From positions 2,357,501 through 2,421,500 of the forward strand of contig CAMRHE010000166.1 of assembly GCA_947044405.1 (NCBI GenBank): a stretch of DNA of 64,000 nt, written 5' to 3'. The notes under the pieces are model-generated. The model searched no databases. It saw nothing but the letters and a program-made list of their open reading frames with translations, and was not told the DNA's origin. Both the position numbers and the translations under genes were made by a program. The number at the start of each line of letters is the position of its first letter. Position 1 is the stretch's first letter. Origin of the DNA: Leptodactylus fallax. Lineage: Eukaryota > Chordata > Amphibia > Anura > Leptodactylidae. Below are positions 55,641 through 64,000 of this stretch, piece after piece.

Positions 55641-56712
55641 AATTGTTCTTAATAAACAAAGCAATTTCAGAAGAACCAACATCTGAAAAGTAGCCACTCT
55701 GCCTAGCCACAAAATATTGTGTGCAGCGTAGCTATTTATATCCTTTAGATCCAGGATTTGAGGCTTAATGTTACCTTTTGAGATCTGAGACATTGGCTTT
55801 GTGATCTTAATCCCCAAGTAATCCAGGTTCTCCTGTCTCTAGTCAAATGGGAAGGCCTTCCACATCTCTAGCAGAGTAGAAACAGATATCCAAAATCAGG
55901 GTGTAGGCATATCCTATGTAGATAAATGCAGAAATCAGGCAACACTGCAAGGATTCAAGTGAAACAGTGAGGTTAGTTTGTCTCATACTACAGCATTTCA
56001 GCTCAAGGCTTGGTAAACCAGGCTTGAGAAAGGCTCATGACCCATAAGGTGAAATGCTGCAGCATGACGCAATAACCTCAGTTTCACTTGAATCCTTGCA
56101 GTGTTACCTGATTTCTGCATGAAGTAGAGATATACAGTGGGAGACTTTGACTTTTAGGCTCATTAATTTTATAGAAGGAGAGAGACCCATAACGTTTAAT
56201 GATCTCCATGGCCCATGTCAGAGATTCATTTGGGTTAGTCAATGATAGAATAATGTTGTCCATATAGAGAAATCAAATGAGAAGAGTTCTCCATCTCAAC
56301 ATCTTTAACAGCATCTTGTTGTCTGAGTGCCTGCCCTAAGGCTTCAATTGTTAAAACGAAAATCAAAGGTGATAATGAACACCCCTGTGTAGTGCTATTG
56401 TTAATGTCAGAGCTTTCCATTGGTGTATACCCTAGTTGACGCGGATGAATATAAGCTTGACATTGCCTTTAATATACTCCCCTTAAAGTCCATTCTATTT
56501 AGTACCAAGAAGGCGAAGGACCAGCTGATGTGGTCAGATGCCTTCTCTGCGTCCAAGGTGACCAGAAGAGATGGAACTTGGTTTCTCTCCAGCACTTCTA
56601 CCAAATGCAATATTCTCCTTGTGTTGTCTAGGGCTTGATAGCCCTTAACGAATCCCTCCTGATCTATACCAACTAGATCTGGTAAGATATCGGCCAAATG
56701 CCAATAGTTTAG
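55640..56712 (-). pseudogene. L1 ORF2 RT fragment
   Basis: On the reverse strand: LPDLVGIDQEGFVKGYQALD and SLLVTLDAEKASDHISWSFA (motif A, FDR changed to SDH), then TTQGCSLSPLIFVLTIEALG (motif B), then ISLYGQHYSI where YADD should be. Thus two catalytic motifs are mutated. A 193-bp palindrome interrupts it at 55927-56119. It resumes as a DYLGIKIT-type segment and NILWLGRVATFQMLVLLKLL before the L2 insertion. Confidence 0.83.
55927..56119. repeat. 193-bp palindromic insert
   Basis: TGCAGAAATCAGGCAACACT and AGTGTTACCTGATTTCTGCA are the tips. The fold runs inward through GCAAGGATTCAAGTGAAAC and the CAGCATTTCAGC / GAAATGCTGCAG pair. It is absent from the equivalent place in the L1 at 8949-15359, so it is an insertion. 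Confidence 0.8.
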
Positions 56713-57126
56713 AGCAGGGTTCGGCAACCCATGGCACGCGTGGCTTATTTCCCTGGCACGGCGACCCGAGTCCTCACCCAGCAGTTTCGATCGGACCAAA
56801 CACTTAAAAACTTATTTATACTGTGGGGTCTTCTTCAGACCCCCGAGTATAATAAGCGGAGCCCCCGGGGAGATGAAACATAAAAAACACTGTTAATTCA
56901 CCTTCCCTTCGAAGAGTACAAAGCGGCTGCGGATCCAGTGAAGGTGAGTTAACATTGTTTTTTATGTTTTTCATCTCTCTTGGCCCTCCACTTATTATAC
57001 TCTGGGGTCTGAAGAGACCCCACAGTATAATTATAGCTAGTGAGTGGGGACAATTAGAATATTATAAAAGTTACAATATTATACCATGTGCAGGGGTCAC
57101 TATGGGACATAATACTATGTGCTGTA

Positions 57127-58700
57127 TGGGTACATGGCAGGGCTCAGAATGGAAAGAGCACTTTTTGGCTTTTGGAGGGCAGATTTTGCTGGAATAGTTT
57201 TCAGGTACCATGCCGCATTTGCAGAGCCCCCAAAGTACCAATACAGTAGAAACCCCCTAAAAGCGACCCCATTTTGGAAACTACACCCCTCACAGAACAT
57301 ATCTAGGGTTATAGTGAGCATTTTGACGCTACAACTGTTTCACAGATTTTATTAACATTGAGACATTAAAATGAAAAATTACTTTTTTTTCCAATAAACC
57401 GTCAATTTAGCCCCAAATTCCTCATTTTCACAAGAGGACAAAGGAGAAAAAGCTCCCCAAAGTTTGTTACACAATTTCTCCTGAACACAGAAATGCCCCA
57501 TATGTGGTTGTAATCTGCTGCATGGGTACATGGCAGGGCTCAAAATTGAAAGAGCGCTATTTAGCTTTTGGAGGGCAGATTTTGCTGGAATAATTTTTGG
57601 GTGCCATATCGCATTTGCAGAGCCTCTAAAGTACCAATACAATACAAACCCCCAAAAGGTGACCCCATTTTGGAAACTACACCCCTCATAGAATTTATTT
57701 AGGTGTATAATGAGCGTTTTGACAGCTGTTTCACAGATTTTATTGACTTTGGGACGTAAAAATGAAAAATTACTTTTTTTCCAATAAACCGTCCATTTAG
57801 CAACATATTTTTTTATTTTTGCAAGTGGTTAAAGAGGAAAAAACACCCCACAGTTTGTTACACAATTTCTTCTGAACACAGCAATGCCCCATATGTGATT
57901 ATAATCTGCTGTTTGGGTACATCGTGGGGCTCAGAATGGAAAGAGTGCTATTTGGCTTTTGGAGGGCAGATGTGGTTGGATTAGTTTTTGAGTGCCATGT
58001 CGCATTTGCAGAGCCCCTAAAGTACCAATACAATGGAAACCTCTCAAAAGTGACCCCATTTTAGAAACTACACCCCTCAAGGAATGTATCAAGGGGTATT
58101 ATCATTTTGAGCCTAAAAATGCTTCCCAAAAATTAATATACAAAGTGAAAATTAAAGTTTTTAAAGAAATATCCAATTTCAGTGCCTAATACGTTGCGGC
58201 CACTTTGTGGCATCAGAGACATACACTCCTAAAACTATTAAGTGGGCTATCCTGGGGATTAAAAAAAAAATTAAATATGTGGGTGTAAACTGCTGCTTGG
58301 ACACACAGCAGGGCTCAGAAGTGAAGGAGCACTGTGTTTTGTTTTGTTTTTTGTTTGTTTTTTTAAGCTTTTGGAGTATAGATTTATAGGGACTTTCTGG
58401 TCGCCATGTTATTTTTGCAGAGCCCTGGAGGTGCCAGTAAATTGGAATTCCCCAAGACGTGACCCCCATTTTGTAGGGGCAATTTTAGGGTCTCTGCAAA
58501 TGTGACACGGCATCCAAAAACAACAATCTAAATATGCGCTCCAAAAGCACATAGCTCTCTTTCACATCTGCGCCCTGCTGTGTGCCCAAATGGCAGTTTA
58601 TGCCCACATGTATGACAGTGTTGTACCCAGGATAATGTACTTAACAACGCCATATGTGAGTATTAACTACTGTTTGGGCACAGCCGGGCGCAGAAGGGAA
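57127..58700. repeat. Tandem ~376-396-bp units
   Basis: Units begin TGGGTACATGGCAGGGCTCA or variants at about 57127, 57523, 57914, 58298 and 58674 (steps 396, 391, 384, 376). Shared phrases include TTTTGGAGGGCAGATTTTGC, AAGTACCAATACA and CATTTTGGAAACTACACCCC. The fourth interval contains an inverted half-unit (58490-58630). Confidence 0.85.
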
Positions 58701-58739
58701 AGAGCGCTATTTTGGTTTTTGGAGCAAATGTATGTATAA

Positions 58740-59110
58740 TGAGGTATTGTTTGTATTATACTGTGTGGGGCCACTGTGGAGCACTATACTGGGGAGGGGG
58801 CCCTCTGGAGAACATGTTATATTCTGCGGGGCCTCTATGGAGTATTATAAAGTGGGGAGGCTCTGGAGAGCATGTTATATTCTGTGGGGCCACTTTGGAG
58901 CATTATACTGGGGGGCGCCTCTGGAGAGCATAATGCTCCAAAGTGGCCCCACAGAAAATAACATTATCTCCAGAGGCCCCCCCCCCCACACATTATAATT
59001 TTCCACAAAGGCCCCACAGAATATAATATGCTATCCAGAGGGGGCCCCCCAGTATAATATGCTATCCAGAGGGGGCCCCCAGTATAATGCTCCACAGGGG
59101 CCCTACAGTG
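58740..59110. repeat. Degenerate ~55-bp array with inverted halves
   Basis: GGGGCCnCTnTGGAGnATTATA units run forward to ~58925, then continue inverted (GCTCCAAAGTGGCCCCACAG, AGTATAATATGCTATCCAGA) to 59110, forming an overall fold. Confidence 0.7.
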
Positions 59111-59569
59111 CTATTATTATATTATATTCTGGGGTCTCTTCAGAGTATAATAATCGAAGGCCCGAGGTAAGTAAGGTAAAATAACAAACAGTTATACTCA
59201 CCTTGTCTTACCTCTCCTGGACCTCCTCGCGCTGCTCCGCTATGCCCGCCGGTGACCGCTTCTTCTTCTCTGCAGCTGACGTCACGCATTGTGGACGTCA
59301 CCTCTGAGGCCTGTGATTGGGCCTCAGCGCCTCAGCAGTGATGTCCGGAACGCCAGAAGATGACGTCGGACGCCAAGGACAGGTGAGTAAAAATGTTTGT
59401 TATTTTTACTCACCTCAGAAAGGGGCCCTGCGGTCCCTTTCTGTTATTGCTTTGGCCGGGCCTGACTCCGGGATCCGGAGTCATCAGGTTCCGGATCCCA
59501 GGGGCCCCTTTGGGGACGGGGCCTTGGGCAATTGCCCAGTTTGCCCCCCCCCCCCTAACGCCGGCCCTG

Positions 59570-59854
59570 GGTGTGAGAATGCTTGCACATGTGTATTAGA
59601 TGAAAGACACTCGTATAAGCGCTGTAACGACAGCTAATGTATGATAATGTATGATGCAATTGGCACCCTGTAATCAGGCTATTGGATACCAATTGTTATA
59701 GACAATGAAAATGATGTGCTTTCTTATATTGTTATATTGTCAGAAATGACTATATTAGGGATGTCATTAAAAAATAGGAAAAATACATTTTGGTAACGTG
59801 TATTGAATATTTATATCAACCTAAGTGTGTTAAAAAATGTGTTTTTATATATTA
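59570..59854. other. No clear feature; possibly DIRS continuation
   Basis: AT-rich, no reading frame. By position it could be the continuation of the DIRS element at 63333-64000 across the LTR element, but I could not confirm any protein match. Confidence 0.3.
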
Positions 59855-60186
59855 TGTGACAATTTGGGGGAGATTAGTCTCAAATGGCGGCAGACTCCTG
59901 GTCCCGACAGCAGTGGTTCGTGGCACTGGGCGCCGGAGAGACAGCGTTCAGACGGTGCCAATCCAAAACAAAATGGCTTTTTATTCAGCTTAAGTGCAAC
60001 ATAACAAAACAAAAAACAGCCTGGGCCACAGTTAGGGCACTAACTGACTCCTTGTCCCCTATCTAGCCTGACTAATGCTCAGTTCAAGCAAAAGTCCCCC
60101 GTGGATCTCAGCCCTCCTGGGACAGACCGCCTCTCTGTCCTTGGCTGGTTCCACGATTTCCTGCTTCCTGCAGGTTACTCCAGCCT
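59855..60186 (-). repeat. 3' LTR, lacking its first 96 bp
   Basis: Matches 62905-63236 over the full 332 bp with about four substitutions (for example GGGGGAGATT/GGGGAAGATT, AGCGTTCAG/AGCATTCAG). At 60187 it passes directly into the SPRY frame. Confidence 0.8.
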
Positions 60187-62480
60187 ATGTCGAAGTCCCT
60201 CTTCAACCATGTATGCCTGTCCAGTGTCTCTCCAGAAGTCCCAATCTGGCGGTCTCTTCTTCCAAATTCCACTCCGTCGAGTTTTCCGTTTTCTCATCAC
60301 TTTAAACGCTACGCCAAGATCCTGGCCATTCTGTGCAAAGGCAAGTTTTACTTCATCACCTTCACAATTCGCCATACAGGAGATCACATCATTTTCATCA
60401 TCATAGTCTTCAGCCATCCCATTGCATGACTTTGATCCCTTTAGTAAATAGCCGTTAGAATCTGCATCTTCACCTATCACGAATCCACAGGAGCTCAGAG
60501 ACCAAATAACACGTACTTCATGCACATCCATGTCTTTAGAGTATAACTGTTTCACGGGTACTTTTTACGTAACCTTCATCTCAAAGCAAACTTTGCCATC
60601 ACCATCAAGGCTTAGAAGTTTAGGAGACATAGACTGCTTGCTCTCCTCTTTGTTTGAGATACACAAGCTCTGTACTGCAATACCTTCTCCTTCTGCACGA
60701 GGACCATACAGTACACCCTCACAAAATAGATCACGCTGAACTACATTTTCTGGTATGTTTTTAACAACTGCCACATCATATATTGGAATGATTTCTGTAT
60801 AATGCTTCCACACCTGTACGGCAGCAGGAGAACCACTTCCATACTCTAGTCTTACCTCCTCTTTCTCATATGCATAACTTCCTGGAGGCATGTTGCGGTA
60901 CTGTGATAGATTGCAAGAATTTTCGTGCCAACCCCTTTCTGACAGTACAGGAGCTGGTGATATCATCATCTCAAAATTCTCCAAGTTATTTTCATTCCCT
61001 GTGCTAACACCGGAGTACTGGGATACCAAGTTTCCAGCATCACAGTTTTTACTGTCAGTACCCAGATGCTTTTTGGTTACATGTTCTGGCTGCCTCAATG
61101 GCTCTGCTTTCTCTGCTTCTATCCTGGCAGCTTTCTCCAATTCTAACGCCTTCTATAGCGCACAAATCTCTGATTCCAGCTCCAGAACTTTCTTCATCAC
61201 CACATTTTTCTGCACAGCCTCCATCTCAGTTTTTACTATTGCAACTTGCAGATCTTCCTCAATCTTTCGCACCGCATCTTCTATGGCAGCAGATGTAGAT
61301 GCCATCTCTTTATCCACCATGTCTCCTAATTCTAGGATATTCTGCAGTGTTCTTCTAACATTTGTCAGGTCAGCAGTTCTGCTCGAAACCTGTCCCCTTC
61401 TGTGACTTTTAGTTGCAGCTCTTGAAGTTGAGTCTCTACTTTTTTGTGACTCTCCTGTAAGGTTTGCACTTTCTGAGCATGGACAGATGACATCTCCATC
61501 AATTCTTTGTCTTTATTTTGCACGAAAACAGACAATTTCTCTTTATCTTCACAAGATCCTGACAGCGCCCTCTCCAGGCTACATATTCTAGCTTTGAGTT
61601 CCATTTCTCTTTGTTCCAGAACTCCAGCTCTGCCCTGCCATTCGTTGACTTCACTATTTAGGCGAACCTGCTTTAGTTCATGCAAGCTTTGCTCTGACTG
61701 CAATGTCTGCACCACAGATTCTAAATCACTCTCTCGGTCAGACACATGCTTCCTCAGCGCTGCAATTTCATTTTCTTTGTCAGTTAACGCAGCCGAAAGT
61801 TTTCCACACTTCCTGACTTGGTCATCCAGACATTCTGACACTGCAAAAATTCACTTCTCTCACGTTTAGTAGTTTCAAGGTTATCTCTTAATTTTTCAAT
61901 GACACTCTCTTTGGCAATGGAGTCTTGAACATGCTGCTCCTTTAAATCCTGCAGTTGCTTCTCAAGCACTTGCTTTTGCTCTACACTCTGTATAACTTTA
62001 TTAGATAGAGCACATTTCACTTCAGCAAACTCCTTCTTAGTGACACAGTCCATTCCAGGCAAACCCAGTACCACATTTTCACAATGACTAGGATATGAAC
62101 TCTTTATAGTCTCAAGCTCTTTCTTTAACTTAAGGTTCTCTTTTTCTGATACCTCAAGTTGCCTTTTCCAATCAGATATTTCATCCTCATAAATGAACCT
62201 GATGGTTTTAATCTCATCTTGAAGCTGCTGCACCATAATATTTTCATCTTTGGCGCTTTGATGCACACCAGTATGAGACATACAGTCAGCAGGAACATAT
62301 TCATAGAACAGAGGTGCTTCAGAAAAACTGAGTCACTGTCATGCAACCCATTTTCTTTACTTGCACTCCACATGCTCTGTTCCGGGTTTTGTGTCTCTCT
62401 GCATTCAGACACTAATAAACCTGTGCATAACTTCTCTGCTTTTTTACAAGCTGAAATTCTCTTTTTTTTTCCCATGGTTT
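60187..62480 (-). pseudogene. Coiled-coil plus hnRNP U-type SPRY protein, decayed
   Basis: Reverse-strand gene of about 750 codons. It begins MGKKKRISACKKAEKLCTG at 62475. A coiled coil fills roughly 62270-61150 (QLQDEIKTIRF, QRQLEVSEKENLKLKKELE-like heptads, KLRDNLETTKRERSEF, LTDKENEIAALRKHVSDRES, SLERALSG). A linker follows to ~60620. The SPRY segment then reads [52 protein letters not shown] and [14 protein letters not shown], which is hnRNP U/UL-type, and is cut short of the domain end. Lesions: frameshifts near 62323-62327, 61830 and 61372, TAG near 61153, TAA at 60568-60570 (probably GAA originally). The SAP and AAA regions of hnRNP U are not seen. A captured host gene is inferred; a fast-evolving gag with SPRY is the alternative. 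Confidence 0.7.
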
Positions 62481-62904
62481 ACTAACAAGATTGCACAATA
62501 TTCCACAGCAACCTTGGGTTCAACCGGCAGCAACTTTTTTTGCTATCTTCTGCAGTCACATGTATTCAAACAGTTAATTTATGTGGCACTACAACAATCA
62601 GCATTTTCTTCTGTCTTCCACAGAAAATACAAACATGGCACCATAGCCTTTTACATAGACTGTTTGCAATATCCAGCTTCTACACACATTGCTTACTTTC
62701 TTGCCATCAGCAAGCACTTTACAGACTTTTGCACACAATTTGCTATGTTGCAATTCCACTCACCCCTTCCTGGGTTTCTCCGTTGAAATCACAGATTTCT
62801 TCCAGCTGTAGGCCACAATGCACACTTAGCAGTACTGCAGTCACCAACCACTTGTCTTCCAGGACTTGCGTGGATCTCTTTATACCCGAATCCGTAGCAC
62901 CATA

Positions 62905-63332
62905 TGTGACAATTTGGGGAAGATTAGTCTCAAATGGCGGCAGACTCCTGGTCCCGACAGCAGTGGTTCGTGGCACTGGGCGCCGGAGAGACAGCATTCA
63001 GACGGTGCCAATCCAAAACAAAATGGCTTTTTATTCAGCTTAAGTGCAACATAACAAAACAAAAAACAGCCTGGGCCACAGTTAGGGCACTAACTGACTC
63101 CTTGTCCCCTATCTAGCCTGACTAATGCTCAGCTCAAGCAAAAGTCCCCCGTGGACCTCAGCCCTCCTGGGACAGACCGCCTCTCTGTCCTTGGCTGGTT
63201 CCACGATTTCCTGCTTCCTGCAGGTTACTCCAGCCTTTTGGCGTTACGTCCCCACCCAAAGGTGTGGCTGAGGGCCTTTTCAGGGCTGACCTTGGGTCAC
63301 TCCCTAGCACCCTCTAGGTTCATACTCTCACA
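62905..63332 (-). repeat. 5' LTR, complete (428 bp)
   Basis: Forward-strand ends TGTGACAATTTGG and CATACTCTCACA. The polyadenylation hexamer lies at ~63030-63035 on the reverse strand. The 96 bp at 63237-63332 are U3-type sequence missing from the other copy. Confidence 0.75.
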
Positions 63333-64000
63333 ATATATATTACATAACCTTTTTCTATGAGATCCAGAACCCACTTGTCTGTGGAGATGTTGCAGGAAAA
63401 AAAATTTATAAACAACCTCCAACTTGACAACTTCTTCTAATGTCAAAAATCCGGTTTGCCAATACTAACATCTTGTTTTTTCTTCAATTCTCTTCCATTT
63501 AGGTAGTGGATCTAAATTTTTGATTGGGTCTACCACAATCAATTTGTTTATTTACTCTCTTCAGGAACAATTTGTATCTGCTCTGATAACGCAAGCAAGG
63601 CTTAAAGCTTCCATTGGTCTGAGGAAAGACCAGGACTCTTGCCTTCTTATTAACTTCCAAAAGCTGATCCAACTTCTCCCCAAAAAGTCTTCCAGGTTCA
63701 AAGGGTATAGAACACGTATATAGAACAAGCATATTTTGATATAGCTTCTTTAATGTAGCTTCTTCTGTCCAAGGTTTTAGCCATATGGCTCGTCTTGCTG
63801 CATTGGTAACTGCTAGATTATTTGTAGCTATTTTTAAAGTATCTAAGGGAAAGTCAGAAGAAAAGTCTGCAGCAAGTTTAAGTGAATAAAGTTGCTCCAT
63901 TAGTACTTCTCTTGGAACGCCATCTTGAATGTCTCTTCCTGACTGGCTTAACCATAATCTCAGAGACCTGGACACAGGAACAGCTGCCATTGCAGCTTTA
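63333..64000 (-). pseudogene. DIRS-type gag C-terminus and start of pol, cut by window edge
   Basis: The reverse-strand frame 63990-63499 (open to the window edge) includes NNLAVTNAARRAIWLKPWTE, then IPFEPGRLFGEKLDQLLEVN, then a basic FRSTT end. This series is typical of the gag-like ORF1 of vertebrate DIRS tyrosine-recombinase retrotransposons. Beyond it, 63480-63335 reads WRLFINFF and ISTDKWVLDLIEKGYVI, matching the N-terminal part of DIRS RT/RNase H polyproteins. The LTR element enters right after GYVI. Integrity upstream cannot be judged. No RT catalytic motif or recombinase lies in the window. Confidence 0.65.

Larger units (their letters stand above)
52223..56712 (-). mobile_element. 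Reverse-strand L1-like LINE split by an L2 insertion
   Basis: Segments 52223-53145 (ORF2 C-terminus) and 55640-56712 (RT palm) read in L1 order on the reverse strand and join across the L2 LINE at 53150-55640. Closest to the L1 at 8949-15359. The 3' UTR is missing on the left, and a hAT-like end at 56714 cuts the right. Confidence 0.85.
56714..59569. repeat. Block bounded by two hAT-like ends of different type
   Basis: CAGGGTTCGGCAACCCATGG at 56714 looks like a hAT left end, and AACGCCGGCCCTG ending 59569 like a hAT right end (inverted CAGGGCCGGCG). The two do not match each other and the flanking 8-mers differ, so they probably belong to separate elements. CTTATTATACTCTGGGGTCT-type blocks recur at 56820, 56990 and 59125. 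Confidence 0.45.
59855..63332 (-). mobile_element. Non-autonomous LTR element carrying a coiled-coil/SPRY gene
   Basis: Direct repeats of 332 bp (59855-60186 and 62905-63236) differ at about four positions. The right copy extends to 63332, giving a complete 428-bp LTR with TGTGA...TCACA ends. On the reverse strand the LTR carries AATAAA (GCTGAATAAAAAGCC). TGGTGCTACGGATTCGGG just inside the 5' LTR is a possible primer-binding site. The 2.7-kb interior encodes no RT, integrase or protease, only the coiled-coil/SPRY frame. The first 96 bp of the left (3') LTR and the adjoining end of the gene are deleted. TATATATTA occurs beside both outer ends, offset by one base on the right, so the target duplication is uncertain. 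Confidence 0.7.

Noticed and set aside
56714..59569. One hAT element spanning the whole block
   Set aside because: The two ends are of different type and the adjacent 8-mers do not match.
60101..61405. Forward-strand frames across the SPRY element
   Set aside because: Antisense shadows of the reverse-strand coiled-coil and SPRY gene or of LTR sequence.
59855..63236. 332-bp direct repeats as a plain segmental duplication
   Set aside because: TG...CA ends, a polyadenylation hexamer in the right place, a TGG-type leader and coding sequence between them fit LTRs better, although a missing clear target duplication leaves some doubt.

Overview
The window looks like repeat-rich, non-genic DNA from a vertebrate, most likely a frog (anuran amphibian). 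I base that on the combination of TTAA-flanked MITEs beginning TTAAAGG, hAT-type elements with CAGTGTTGGACTGG and CAGAGGYRTAGCTAG ends, DIRS, Tc1, L1/Tx1-like, CR1 and L2 elements, and Ty3/gypsy elements. No species is assigned. I found no intact host gene, tRNA, rRNA or CRISPR array; almost everything recognisable is a mobile element or its debris, much of it nested.

Layout. 1-8.9 kb: unresolved GC-rich sequence, an L1 scrap, a Tc1 element missing one outer end, two decayed hAT transposase copies, and small foldback elements. 8.9-15.4 kb: a full-length L1-like LINE with a 17-bp target duplication, intact ORF1 and an ORF2 broken by two small indels. 15.6-19.0 kb: a hAT-type non-autonomous element holding a 1.55-kb near-perfect palindrome and several MITEs. 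19.2-21.5 kb: two copies of a CATACCTCCCAAC-ended element with exact 6-bp duplications and internal tandem arrays. 21.7-25.2 kb: a hAT-type element with an exact 8-bp duplication, packed with TTAA MITEs and a 28-bp minisatellite. 25.3-30.1 kb: an interrupted CR1 remnant and dispersed repeats.

30.1-46.4 kb: a reverse-strand L1 opened by two later insertions. One is a 3.9-kb Penelope-like structure (32.06-35.97 kb, 17-bp duplication) that itself contains a Tc1 element. The other is a 7.3-kb, nearly intact Ty3/gypsy element (36.83-44.11 kb), with gag and pol in one frame separated by a single UGA and a gag that resembles the PNMA family. 46.4-52.2 kb: MITEs, an L2 LINE and a dispersed repeat. 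52.2-56.7 kb: a reverse-strand L1 split by a second L2 LINE. 56.7-59.6 kb: hAT-type ends around ~390-bp tandem units. 59.86-63.33 kb: an LTR-flanked element with no recognisable polymerase, carrying a decayed reading frame for a long coiled coil followed by an hnRNP U-type SPRY domain. 63.3-64.0 kb: a DIRS-type gag and pol start, running off the window.

The two most unusual objects are the LTR element with the coiled-coil/SPRY cargo and the gypsy element with PNMA-like gag and an in-frame UGA between gag and pol. Nesting gives a relative order: the gypsy and Penelope-like insertions postdate the reverse-strand L1, and the gypsy LTRs differ by only a handful of substitutions, so that insertion is recent.
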